From: Torreya grandis
Taxonomy: Eukaryota > Streptophyta > Pinopsida > Cupressales > Taxaceae
DNA length: 64,000 bases
NCBI GenBank assembly: GCA_037957365.1
Contig: JARHVA010002127.1
Location: forward strand, 124,001 to 188,000
Direction: 5' to 3'
Every line of letters starts with the position of its first letter. Position 1 is the first letter of the stretch. Positions 1 to 12,400 of the stretch are shown in pieces. Below the pieces are notes generated by a model. That model worked only from the letters and a program-made list of their open reading frames with translations, ran no database searches and was not told the DNA's origin. Made by a program: the position numbers and the translations under genes.

Positions 1-470
1 ATATTGAAATCAATCATATGTTTGATAAACATAAGGAAAAGTTTGAGATATCATCTGAGAAAGAAACAACGATGGTGAACCAAGAAGTTCATGGTAGATA
101 TAAACATAGTCTTGATGACTTACAATAAGAATCATGTCATGTTTCAAAGACAACTGAAGTTGAGGATGTTGTGGTGATCTCCAATGGTCAGATTGAAAAC
201 TATCAAGTGAACATGACAAAGTATAAGCAAGTTTCCACATCAAAAAAGTTCCTTGGAGAACTGAATGGAATGTTATTGAGTACCCTAAATGACAAAATTA
301 AAGTTAGTAGAAGATTCAGCCATGGCAAGTCTTTTGATCATCTCCATAAATAAATGCTCATTGACAAGTATACACCATATGAGCATCTATTTTATTGGAG
401 AAAAAGTGATGTAATAGGCATTATCTTTGACCTTGGGTGAATAAATGAAGAAGGTTCTTCACCTCAAGTT
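1..470 (+). pseudogene. Unidentified degenerate coding stretch
   Basis: One plus-strand frame can be followed from about position 2 to 450 with only three or so stops, longest open part 171-353 (ending SFDHLHK, then after a stop IDKYTPYEHLFYWRKS). The composition is protein-like (charged, few low-complexity runs), but no catalytic motif is visible. By position it could be the 3-prime end of the polyprotein of the decayed Gypsy-like element that follows. That is inference only: the matching region of the related copy at the right end of the window was not recognised. It could also be chance openness. Confidence 0.25.
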
Positions 471-3439
471 TATTAATGTATTTTAGATACTAGGATAGGT
501 GTATTTTTGCTTATATTGGTTTGTGTTTTCCCTAAGTGTTCATTAGAACATAATAGTGTTTGCTTGGGTGTGTTGTCTTGTGTGTTCATTTCTTGTTGTT
601 TGGCATGGTTTGGCATTCCTTTAAAAGGATTTTTATTGTTAATAATATTGTATAGGTGACTCCATTGTCCAAGGATATGAAAGGGATATTAATCCTTAGC
701 ATAGAAAGCTTGTTAACCTAAGAAATTGCCGAAATGTTGACCAAATTTTACCTTAGGTCAAATGAGGTCAACCCTCTATATAGTTAAAATTCATATAGGA
801 TATTTATAGGTCATAAATGGTCACATGGTCATGTTTAAGGTCATGTAATATGTTTCACCTTAGTATTGTTTGTCATTTGTCTTATTTTTCCCTTATGTCA
901 TCTTTTTGGTCATTCTAGGTGAAGTTGTATGTAGTTTTCATAAAAGGACGAATTTCAAAGTGTACTCTAACATACCATGTGTCAGCTATATGTCAGGAGT
1001 TAGTTTGAAATTTAAGAAATGCATTTTCAACATGGATTCAAGAAGATAATTGTAGTTTCAAATAGTTAAAGGCAATTGTATGAATAGGGATAACCACTTG
1101 GCATGTGGGAAGATTCAAGAGGATCTTTATAGTCCCCCAAAAGTATTTTATAGGATTGAGAAGCTTCATTAATTTAAAATTTAGAAAAAAATGGTCCATC
1201 TTCTTCATCACTTTCCTAGATAAAGTCAAACAAATTAATTGGTTTACTCTTAGTACAGATAGGAGTAGAGTTTAAGCAAGTGCATTTCATGAGTGATAGT
1301 ATAATTCATTCATTTACTTTTCATGTAAATAGTTTCTAGTTTGGTATACTATGCTCTATGAACAATCTCTAAGATTGTTGATGACTTCAAACTACCTGCT
1401 CATCCTCATAGCCTCCATTTTTCTTATTTATTTACAATTGTCTGATTCTTCCAAGTAGTGAACATGATCTAGCTAAGCATTTCCTTCCTTTCCGTGTTGT
1501 TTCTAACCTATTTTTCATGTGTGGTCATAAAGAGATCAAGAATATTATCTTGAGTTTAGAATGAGCACCATTAATGGTCTATAGATAGTTGTTTTTAGTT
1601 GCAATTTTAGATCAAGGGTAATACACTTGTCTTACCTCCTCTCTAATCATAGTGACGATCTAGGTAAATTTAATAGACCAATGGGGTTCTCAAGGCTTTG
1701 CAACTAGGTAGAGTTGAAGATGGTTCATATACATAGTCATACTCCAATATAATAGCAACCTATAGGACTATGTAGGAGGTTTGAGACAGAGTGTTAAAAA
1801 TGATCTAGAGGTGTGTGGATTCAATTGAGGCCTTCAATCAAGCCTAAGAACATAAATAAAGTCATTATATGAATGGGGAAACCAATACACACATATATAT
1901 CTAAATTCATGTTCACAGGGTTAAAATGGGACTTATTACCTTAATATCTCCAAAAAGGGATGTTTCCCTATATAATGCCATCTTGTGGTGAGGATCTATG
2001 ACGTCTAAACAAGTATTATGTTGCCCTTATTTTAACTTAGGCCCAGTAATAACATGTAAACATGATATGAGGTGGATTTGGTCAATCGAATATAATGTAA
2101 AGGAGCTCCAAATTTAGGCAAGTTTTCATTAAATACATTTAGTAGACTATAGTCCTATTTGAGCCTATGTGATCCTATAACTTGTAGTGACATTTGGTCT
2201 ATTGAATATAATGGTATGAGAACATGATATAAAAGCATGATATGGGTTCACCCATGTATGTAATGGCCTAATAAACCCAATGGAAATAAATGGTTAAGGA
2301 TAGTCAGGCATATGATCACCTATAGGAACCTCATGATAGTGCATTAAGTCATATGAGCTTGGAACAATAATGACAATGTAGAATAGAGAATGATGCTTAG
2401 TTCCAAGGCATGATTTAAGTCTCTTCATGTATGAAATAGTGATATTGAACTAATGAGATATAAAAGGGTGTAAATACAATTTTTGGACCTAAATGGTCAC
2501 CTACAAGAATTTATTGACAACACCTATAGTTTGGTTCATACATAGACTAGCCTAAACCCATAGAAGAAGGCAGACTTAGCTAGTGATCAAAACATGAAAT
2601 GAATGAATATGTGTAACCACTTGAATAATGGTGATGACACTTTACATGTGTCTTTAATATAACATAAACATCTAAAATATTCCTTTGAAATCTTCCAAGT
2701 TGTCACCTATAGGTAACACAGTCAACATGATCATAGACTAGCTAGGTTCATAGAGAGTACAAGTGTGAAAGGTGAGCAGAGGGGTAAGATAGAGATAACC
2801 ATGATAAATAAATCTCAAAATTATATACCACACTCCATTTTATCTTTATCTATATGTATTAAATATATCATAGTTTTATCAAATAGGGTTCTAACCTCAG
2901 TCAGGCTAAAAACCCTATCTATAAACATAAGCCCAAAAATCTAGTCTCTTGAAATTTGATGATTGAGGGTCCTATAGTCATGATAAAGTTTTAAAACTTT
3001 GTGAATGTCATCATAATAAATCAATATAACCCTACATATTCCAACTTTTTCCAAGTGAATAGGGTATATTCCCTCTATCTTAGATAGAGGGCACTTTGTG
3101 AGCAAGATAACCTACAAGTTTGATATGTGAGGAGTAAAATAGATAAAGGAGAGACTATTGAATGATTTTATATAAGGTTTATAGGATTTTATTAAAGTTT
3201 AATATATATATCAAAGGATTTACAGTCACTAGAAACCATCAAGAGGGTCAAACACATAGAAAATATAGTTAGGCCTATTACACCTAAAATTAGGCCTAAA
3301 CCCTTCAGATACCTTGATCCATATGAGTATATGATTTTATAAATAATGTGATAACATGTAGAGGAAAATTGAGGGTTGACTGGATCCATTTTTTTTATAG
3401 AAAACTACTCAAAATTGATCATTCAATCCTGATTCCCTA

Positions 3440-3587
3440 TCAAGCCTACCTAAAATGTAGTCAAGAGATCGAGAGGCCATGTTCTTTTCCTCATAAATAT
3501 ATAGACCATGTAGTCAAGCCTACCTAAAATGTAGTCAAGAGATCGAGAGGCCATGTTCTTTTCCTCATAAATATATAGACCATGTGG
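3440..3587. repeat. Perfect 74-bp tandem duplication
   Basis: Two adjacent copies, starting at 3440 and 3514 (both TCAAGCCTACC), are identical through about position 3585. They contain a GATCGAGAGG block and a TCATAAATATATAGACCATG block. Perfect identity inside otherwise heavily mutated sequence indicates a recent slippage or unequal-exchange event. Confidence 0.9.
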
Positions 3588-4589
3588 ATGATACCTCAAT
3601 CACTTGGGAAGATTTAAATATGGTCCTATACTCCAAATTTTTTAAATTTTTTCTAAGGTTGGATGTTAGGATTTTATGAATAATCATTAATAGTCTAAAC
3701 CTCTAAAAATTGTCTTAAAACCCTTGCTTAGACCCAATGGAGAATAAATGAATGGAGATGATTATAGGAGAGATAAAATACCCATGAAATTATTTTTTAC
3801 ATGTCTATAAATCCCTTAGGTTCATTTACATCCACTTTTTCCATACTATCATCTGTATGGATTGACCTAATACTATGTTTTTTATAGGAATTTAGATGTT
3901 TTTTTAGGTACAATGGAGAATGGAAAAGTGAGAACCATTGTGGGAGGTCTTTATATACTTTTCCTAACTCATAAAACTAATTTCTCACCTTGGTTGAGCA
4001 TGAAAATATATCTATTAGCTCATTCATCATAGGCAGTCTAAGCAGACAATGAAAAAGCAAAATGACTACCAAAGATTAGAAGTGAGAAGTGTTCTATGAG
4101 TCTCATTGAGATATATTTTATAGACCATAGGATGAATGAGGTTTAATTAAGTTTCCTAACACCTTTTAAATGAGCCTTATTTGAGAAAATATAGGCTAAC
4201 TAAGTGATAGATTTGAAGATTCAATCCTAGAGGGCTAATGAATGACTACAAGTAATGAATGACAAGCGACAAGGATGATTCCATCAATTATAGAGGCATA
4301 GATGATCTACACTAAACTCTTATATATGTTATCATGTTAGATCATTTTTTTCAAGGCTTCTTGTGTCAAGTTTAAACAATCAAGTGAACCCCTCACCATC
4401 ATAAAGGCAATTTCAAAGTAAGACAATAAAGAGTTATATGCCAACTTGAGGATGTTGCTCTGTTTTAGATTAACACATGTTCATGATATCTTATTTATTT
4501 ATTTCCCACTTCATTCCATGTAATTTTAAATATTTTTCATAATTTTACACTTGGACTTGTGACCCTTTAGCTTCACTGCTTCTTTCTCC

Positions 4590-4700
4590 TCTCACATGTT
4601 CTATATATTCAAGCCTTTTGGCTTTGTAATGGATCCACAATTAGAATGGTGAAGCCCTATTGGTTTTTACACCTTGTTTGCCTTTGAATAAAGTTTTATA
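4590..4700 (+). promoter_or_regulatory. Possible LTR promoter and polyadenylation core
   Basis: A TATA-like string (TTCTATATATTCAAG, about 4600) is followed after about 75 bases by GAATAAAG (about 4687) and T-rich sequence. This is the spacing expected for the U3/R core of a plant LTR. It would fit a 3-prime LTR of element Y ending near 5275. No second LTR copy was found in the window, so this rests on motif spacing alone. Confidence 0.3.
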
Positions 4701-5275
4701 AATTTTATTCATTCTCTTTAATCTCTTGCCTAAGTGTGTTAAGTGGTTTGTGTGGTTGAAAAGTGATAAATATGTTCTCCTTGCTTCCGTTTATACTCTT
4801 GCATGTTTGTGTGAGTGATATCTCTTCTGACAAGTTTCATAAAGTGTATTATTTTTTAGATGTGTCTTGAAGTGTGAGATTGGATATTAGTGTCTTATAC
4901 TATACCTTATTTTCACTCACCTCTAGATAGGCATAGCAATATACCTCTATGAGAAATAATTATGCTAGAAGGACATAGAGTTGAAGTTAGTTGGAGTAGT
5001 CTTCTTTCTTAAGTATAGATACAAGTGCGTTGTGTGGATTTATCTTGGTATATCACATCATTATCCTATGTTTATTTTATTTCTCCTTCTTCCCTTTTCA
5101 CCCCCAATAGTTATTAGTCTAGTGTAGTGTGAGCCTAGAAGATAAATCAAGGGGGCTAGCCCTTTCAAACCTAGAGATATATCTCTTGTAGTGGCTTGTC
5201 TATGAGGAGAGATAGTTTCATGTTATCCTAAAATTTATAAGGTCCACTTTACTTCTCTTTTATGTAATTTTAGGC

Positions 5276-7444
5276 TATAATAGGCCTTTAATGGACTCAA
5301 CAACAAACTAGTAATGAATCATAATAACTCAATTTCATTTAATTTTTATTTAGTGATATAGAATTAAATACTAAAACATAACTCTTATAGTAGTATTTTC
5401 TAACTTGACATTTATTTTCAACAAAATTACATTTGGTGCATTCATTTTCCTCCTCTCTAGTGAGTTATACAAATGGTAACAAGCACTAGTTCACACTAAT
5501 ACGTCATAATTAAATTTTCACTTTTATTATTAATTTAATAATGAATAAATTAATATAACATGGCTCTCAAACATCCAATATAATTTATTTAAATATTTAT
5601 ACAAAATGTGGAGAAATTTTCTCTTCACATTCACTCCAAATTCATATTCAAGGCCAACCAAAGGAGGGGCTCACCTTCCATCCCTTTTCCATCATTAGGT
5701 GAATGCACTAGGCAAACCCAATCCTAAGACTCCTAGATCCAGGCATCATCATATCATGGGTTAAGGTGGAAAATTAGGTAAAAGGAGGTTTAAATGGTAA
5801 CAATACTATACTATAAACACAATAGGAAATACATTTATGAGGATATTAGTTTGACTATGCAAAAGAGGCTTCCATCTCCAAAACTAGCATATAAGTAAAT
5901 AAAATTACCATTTAAAATACTAAAGTATCACAAGTCAACCATACACACTTCTAACACAAATATTCCTATTGAATAAGAATAAAAATTCAAGGATAACTCA
6001 CCCTTATTATACCATCTCTTACCCATGTTGATTAACCATGGATAAGTCCTTCAAGAACTATGGTTCCACTAGCCGACTATAAATGCACAAAAAAAATCAC
6101 CACATAGGTAGTAAAAGGGAGTCCAGTATTCACTTTATATGGAGAATCAAACTACATATAGGGCCTTTGAAATTTGGTCAACTTACCATTACTATTTTAT
6201 GATAGTGCACAACAAGCATGTAAATGCACACACAAATTTTGGTAGCATGACTCTTCCATTTTTAGACACAAAAATGGCATAAAAATAACTAAAATTTAAG
6301 AGGGATATTGCATATCTAATACCAAATTACAATTTAAATCACATGGTGACCATTGACACAACCATGGAATAAATATAAAGAAAGAGGGTAAGCCAAATAA
6401 CCTTACACCTCTTAAAAATTGCAAACAAAGAAAAAAGAAATATAATTTTAATAAAAATAAAATTAATTAAAATGGGGTATGGAATCCTACCTTGGTTAAT
6501 TGTTAAATCCACTCAAGAACACCTCTAATCATCTTGGGCTATGTCTAAGCTCCTCCTTATCCAATCTCTTCCTCAAGCTCCTCCTCCTCTTTCTCCTTCT
6601 CTTCTCCACTCTGATTTTTTCAAATTAAAAAATGAACAAAATTTATCTCAAGGAAGGCTTTACTTTATCATATAGGCTCAACTCCATTCTATAAAATCTA
6701 ATGGGAATATGATATGTGTCCCTTCACATCCCTTGTCTCATCATCAAAAAGTCTTCCCTCTCCATAACTCCATTTATAAGCCCATGTGGGAAAGCAAGCA
6801 AATCCATACCTCATAAATGAACCCACTATCCCATGCCATAAATGGCACATGGACTGCCTCAAAAGTCCTTTAAGTATCCTAAAAATACTCTCCAACATTC
6901 ATATTGGTCCATGGTTATAAAATTCAATACAAAATATCTAAGAACTACTTTATGTCACTCTAAAAAGATGGCTATTCCAATCCATCCGAGTTTTGAGTCA
7001 AAGTGGGTCACTTAAGAGACTTAAAAAAAATTAAGAATGAAATAAAACTTAAAGATAACTCCTAAGGTTATGAATTAAATATGTGAATAGTATCTACGGA
7101 GGTAATAGTTTTAAACAATTTTAGGATGTCTACACTTTTTACTAGGTCCAAAAACGGTATAATGAGTGGTTTGGATCATGGTAGTGTCAAGTAGTAGTGT
7201 GACCACTCTACCCATGATGTGTTCATTCCTGACATAGTCTTAGTTCCCTTATTGGACTCCTTTTCCACCTACACAACATTTGACGTATAAAATTCTCTAT
7301 CTTAGATAGTTGAAGATAAAAATATAAACAATACAAGTGATCTCAATCCACACAACGTGAACACGACATATCCAAGGCATCACATATCTATGGTAGTAAA
7401 CTAATACCAATAATCTAAACATATGTATAATCAAATACATGTTT
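5276..7444 (-). mobile_element. Element X, left LTR, first surviving part
   Basis: This stretch is a diverged copy of 45180-46075 plus 50405-51368. Shared blocks include TTTAATGGACTCAACAACAA at the start, the TTTTTATTTAGTGATATA block, the CACCTCTAATC / AAGCTCCTCCTC block, and the GGTAGTAAACTAATACCAAT block at the end. It lacks the first 3.3 kb that the right LTR has (41879-45179), presumably lost or displaced by element Y. LINE A interrupts it at 7442; the LTR resumes at 19685. No protein is encoded; short ORFs here (for example 6698-6898 minus) show no family resemblance. Confidence 0.7.
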
Positions 7445-7494
7445 TTTTTTGAGGTTAAAGGGGGATATTTCTTTTATATAGGGTCACTAGACCC
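7442..7494 (-). terminator. LINE A 3-prime tail: hairpin and poly-A
   Basis: A perfect 5-bp stem with a 4-base loop (GGGTC acta GACCC, 7481-7494) lies about 30 bases before a nine-base A run (T on the plus strand, 7442-7450). A hairpin close to the poly-A is known from many LINE and SINE 3-prime ends, where the reverse transcriptase recognises the RNA tail. Similar GGG/CCC hairpins lie near the ends of LINE C and unit B. Confidence 0.65.
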
Positions 7495-7628
7495 TAGAAG
7501 AAGAACAAATAAAATAGAGACAAAGGTCTACCATATACCAATCAAGAAACTAAGATAAAATAGGGCCAGAGATAGCCTAAAAATAACCCACATGCAACAA
7601 CCAAGAATAGTTATAGAGAGACCAGAGC

Positions 7629-9197
7629 CTAATAGAGATCTAAATTTCTTAAGACATCCTCCCAATAAGTTTTTATCTTTTGAATATTAGCATCAATTTG
7701 AGATAAAAATTTATCTTTACCCATGACATACTGGGATCCACTACATTGCCCCTACTTGATTTTCCCTTTGCCAGACATCTTAGTTTCAAATAACTCCCTA
7801 AGATGATCTATGAGGTTCCCTACATTTTTCATCCCATCATACATGGATACTTTTCTACAATTAACTAATAAGCTAATATTATTCTCAAGCTTCTCATTCT
7901 CATTCTCCAAGATAAACACCCTAAACTAAAGGCTCTATAATTGTTTATCATTTTCCTTGGCCAAAGAGAATTGGTTTAATATAATGGTGTACTATAGAAT
8001 ATTAACCTTCCCTTTAATTTTCATGAGTTCCATCATAAACTAATGCATTATATATTTTTTATATCTAATTCTTCACTCATATTATCATCACTCTCCTTTC
8101 CCTTAAGGGAACTAGCAAGGTTATTGAAATTCTTATTTAGATCTTTATGTTTCTTATCGATTGAATTCTCACCGTTCCCTTTGGATTCATCTCTAATCAA
8201 TTATTTTTTAGCCTCAAGAGTCTCATTTTGAGTTAACATATATCCATTCCTCTCATCATTATTCCCCTTCTCAAGAACATCTTTGTCATCTCAATAAAAT
8301 CTCTTGTTAAACCTCCAGGTTTACCCTACTTGCCCTGTTTCCCTTATTTCCCCTGAATGTATACTGTAGACTTTGATGCACTTTTGAGATATTTTTTGAT
8401 ATTATCATGCATCTTAGGAATTTTATTCTTAGATACATTGGACTTTTTCTCAATAGGGATGATGGTATTTTTACCTCAGTAGCCCTACTTGAGCTCCCAG
8501 ATTATTTAATCTAGACTTTTTTTATTTTCTTTATGTCAACTAGAGTACCCTCTGTAATTTTTTTTGGGGGCTGAGAAATAGTTGGATTAATTTGTTTCAT
8601 ACCATTATAGTATTTATGGATGAGATAAATAACCCCTTCATGCCTTGGGGCCAAATAATTTCCATGCTTGAACTTTAGGATCAAGACTTCAAGAGAATAC
8701 AGAATGAAGAAAGGTAGACTGAAAGGAATGTCATGCCTAAAATAATTCAACATCATAAAAAGAGACCATGTAATAATAATAATATACCTACCTTCTAGGG
8801 TTACATATTATATCAGGTAGTAGGTTACCTCTAAAAATGGCTTGGGTAATGATTCATGATCAAACCCATTATGCATCAAATCTATTTGTCCCCCTTCTTT
8901 GAGGAAAATCTCTGTATCCCTTTTATAGTCTCTAGTTGATTTGTATATTTTAGTATCCTCTATGACCAAACTAGTTATGTAAGTAATAATTTCCTCTATG
9001 ATTTTAAGAGTGACTCCATTGATAGTGAGTGTCTTGTCTTCCAAAAAAAATTCAAACATGATTGAAATGTGCCTATCATTCCCTCATATCTTCTTCATGA
9101 AGCCTACAAAACCACCCACTTGTAGAGCTTCCCAAATTCGCTCATTATTTTTCACTTCTTGTAGAATTTTTGGTTCAATTATATTAGGTAATCCCAT
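7629..9197 (-). pseudogene. ORF3 of LINE A: unknown protein with NHFR-type core and C-terminal coiled coil
   Basis: About 520 codons with several stops and at least one frameshift. It begins at an ATG at 9197 (MGLPNIIEPKI) and ends at a TAG at 7629-7631. N-terminal part: IEEIITYITSLV ... YKRDTEIFLKEGG ... HESLPKPF (9060-8810). Core: LNYFRHDIPFSLPFFILYSLE followed by PRHEGVIYLIHKYY (8756-8600). A lysine/acid-rich linker follows (8230-8040: DKKHKDLNKNFNNLASSLKG). The C-terminal part is heptad-like (LENENEKLENNISLLVN, about 7910-7860) and ends TYWEDVLRNLDLY. The same layout occurs at 32722-33930, so this is a real protein family and not chance openness. I know no function for it. It sits inside the LINE A TSDs. 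Confidence 0.7.
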
Positions 9198-9294
9198 ATT
9201 ATTCCTAGGATAGCCAACATATAGGTAAGATAAACCTCCCCTAATTTGAACTTTAAACATTACACAACAAAGCTAAGAGGTAATTATACTACTT

Positions 9295-9453
9295 TTGGTT
9301 TTTTGTTCATCTACTAGATGCTTCGGCAATTCTATAAGTTTCTCAAGCAACCCAAGTAATATTAACCAAGATAATATAAGACCCTATCTAAGGAAAAAGG
9401 TCCAATACCTTTTTCCTCTAAGGAATAGAGTCTTTCCCATTATGCCCAAGGCT
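9295..9453 (-). other. LINE A ORF2 3-prime UTR with strong hairpin
   Basis: An inverted repeat at 9391-9417 forms an 11-bp perfect stem (AGGAAAAAGGT / ACCTTTTTCCT) with a 5-base loop, about 37 bases after the ORF2 stop. In LINE C the tail hairpin also lies about 43 bases after the stop. An A-rich string (GATGAACAAAAAACC on the minus strand, about 9295-9309) could be a fossil poly-A marking the original end of the LINE, with ORF3 appended beyond it. That reading is inference. Confidence 0.5.
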
Positions 9454-12400
9454 TTAATCATTAGAAGAACCTTCATCTCTTATCTTTAGTATAATCTCCC
9501 TAGAGAGATCTTCAAAGTCCATCCATGACAATTGTTTAATAGAGGTCACTCCCTTATTGTAAAACTAATATTCTATAGATTTTCCTTCCCTATAAATGTG
9601 TTGAGTAATCACTTGCTACAAGGAGTCCATAATACCTATATCTTCTTCTATAACTTGTTTAATGGACTAGCTAATAACATTTTTTCTAGATAAATAATTT
9701 AGAATATTTAGAGAATCACCCTCTATTATAAGTTTTTAGACTCTCAATTATTTCACCAATTTGATCCCCCATGGGGATGTAAGATATTCAACCCATTGAT
9801 TAGAGCTAATTCCCATATCTCTAACATACACTACAACTAAATTACCCTGGTGATCTCTTATGATTTCACCCCCTCTAGATGGTCTTGGATTCCCTTTCAA
9901 AGCTCCATCAAAATTGATATTCATCCATCCCAAAGGAAGGGGTTTCCATTTAGTTTTTTTCCTGATTTTTTATTTAGAATCTAGTTTTCCTAGTTTAAAG
10001 GTATCAATTTTCCAGTTATGATCTAGAACTAATTCAAAGGGAGGCATAATTTTACCTTTTTTGATTGGAGCTATATTTTAATTCTCCAAAATTTTATCAT
10101 GTATTATTTTGGAAATAAATTTGCAATTACTTCTCTTCCCCCTGAATATTTTATTGTTGTGCTCTTGCCAAATGTGCCATATGATATGTGGTAATCAAAG
10201 TTTCTATATTTGCTTGAGTATATCATGTTGAAATGGGAACCAACATGACCTCAAAATTCCATTAGAGAACCATATTGAACCCAAGAGACATTAAATTTGT
10301 TCAAAAAATAGCTCCATATCTCCAAAGAGAAAGAGTAGCTTACTAGCAAATAAAAGATAGTTTCATTGTCCTTTTCACAACGGACACATCTGTTGGTTAA
10401 AATACACCCTCTCCTTCTTAAGTTATCAATCTTAAGAATTTTTTTCTACACTGTAACCCAAAAAAATAACTTAATTATAGGAATTACCCATTTATCCCAT
10501 AATATCTCCCAATCACAGTTGCCTTCATGTTTCTAAACTAGAAAATCATATCCCAATTTAACTTGGTAATGGCCATTGAAAGAATCCATCCAAACAAGTT
10601 TATCTTCACTATTAGGGCCAGGTATATGAACATTTCTCAACAAGTTATTCATATTTGATAGCCTTATTGTATCCTCCTAATTTGAGTTATCTAAACTTAA
10701 AATTTCTAACATTTAGCTCTTTCCACTTCCTACCAATACTCATGGACTTTATTCCCATATTTATTCTGAATATTTTCTTGAAAATGTTGTCCTTTGTCAA
10801 TCTAAATAAGAGGAAGTTCTGATACCTAGATGTATTTCCAAAAATTGATCTTATAACCATTTTTGATCTACCATTTAGACCTTATTTTGATCAGATCCTT
10901 ATTTAATATCATAAATTTCCAGACATGAGAGTCATAGACCAAATGATCTTTAACAAGAATATTGATCAGTTCCCTCCCTTCTAAATACTTAAAATAAATT
11001 TTAGTCCAAACCATGTTTGACTTAATGAATGTCCACACAAACTTCAATATGAGGGATTTATTCATCATTTGTAAATTCCTTAATCCAAGTCCACCATATT
11101 TTTTTTAGATCAGACTTTATTCCAATTAACAAGGTGGAATCTATTTATTTCTTATGTTCTAGCCCAAAAAAATCATGTTGGATTTTAGATAATTTATCCT
11201 CCACTCTTCTTGGCAAACTAAAAAGTGAAAGCATATATACAAGGAGGCTCTGAACACACTTTTGATGAGTAAAACATTTCCTACTTGAGATAAAAGATTG
11301 CCTTTTTAACTTGCAAGCTTTTTTTGAAATCTCTCAATCAAAGGATTCCATGCTACCATAGGGAATTGATTATTGAAGAGAGGAATACCCTGATAATAAG
11401 AGGGAAGATTCTTGATTTGATAACCTAAGAGAAGAGTAATTATTTCTCATCTATCCATCACCATATTGAATAAATACATAGATTTTTTATCAAAATTGAT
11501 TTTCTGATTAGAGGCATGTTCATACATAACCATATTTTTTTAATATTTCTTGATTCCTACATGGATGCTTCAGCCAAAAGAATGGTGTCATCTAAAAATT
11601 ATTGATGAGAAATAGGTTCCACTGAACTGGTTGGTTTAAAATCTTTCAAATCATATGAAATAATATCATTAAAAATGAATATACTTAGGGTTTTAGCCAT
11701 AATGATGAAAAGAAAAATGGATAGGGGATCCCCTTGTCTCACCCCTTTAGCACTCTTAAAAAAATTGTGAGCTACCCCATTCATCCAAAGAGAGAGCATG
11801 CATGAATTTATATAAGATCTAATGATTTTCTTGAATTTATCTTGAAATACAAATTATGACATAACTCTATCCAAGAAGCTCCAATCTAATCTATCATAGG
11901 CCTTATCCATATCTAATTTTAGCACCATTGTTGATCTTTGGTTGTTTTCCATTGAATGTATGACTTCATGCACCACAATCACCCCGTCTTAAATTTTCCT
12001 TCCCGATACAAATCCTCCTTATTAATTTTGAATGATTTTTTCCATGATAGGTTGCATTCTTAGTGTAATTAGTTTAGTGATAATTTTATAAATAGAATTA
12101 CATAAACTAATAGGCCAAAAGTCCAATAAATTCATAGCCCCTTCTTTATTAGGAATGAGAACCAATAAGGTATGGTTCAATTATTTTAAAAGATAAGCAA
12201 TAGAGAATAATTCCTTCATAGATGCAACCACATCATCTCCTATAATATCCTAGAATTTTTGGAAAAAATAATGGGGGATCCATCCAGGACTAGGGCTTTG
12301 TCAGGATTCATCTTGGAAAGAACAAATTTAAGGTATTCATTAGAGGTTATTGATATGATCACTTCATCATCCTCCTAATTAACCAATATTGGGATCACAT

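Larger units (their letters stand above)
470..5275 (+). mobile_element. Element Y: decayed Gypsy-like body, inverted relative of 58.5-64 kb
   Basis: No ORF above about 65 codons. Two blocks read as inverted relatives of the right end of the window. The stretch around 3070-3110 (CCCTCTATC ... GATAGAGGG) matches 59035-59080, and the AGGCCTA-rich stretch around 3265-3300 matches 58845-58885 on the opposite strand. A weak motif containing ACCTATAGG recurs near 1755, 2325, 2505 and 2703. Orientation is inferred as plus because the related right-hand copy carries gag-protease on the minus strand. The right boundary at about 5275 is where homology to the 45.18 kb LTR sequence begins, so Y or its remains interrupts X's left LTR there. 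No LTR pair could be defined. Confidence 0.4.

Noticed and set aside
2281..2720. Spaced CACCTATAGG motifs as a possible CRISPR-like array
   Set aside because: Motifs are degenerate, about 190 bp apart, partly palindromic and lie in plant retroelement sequence; no direct repeats of CRISPR type.
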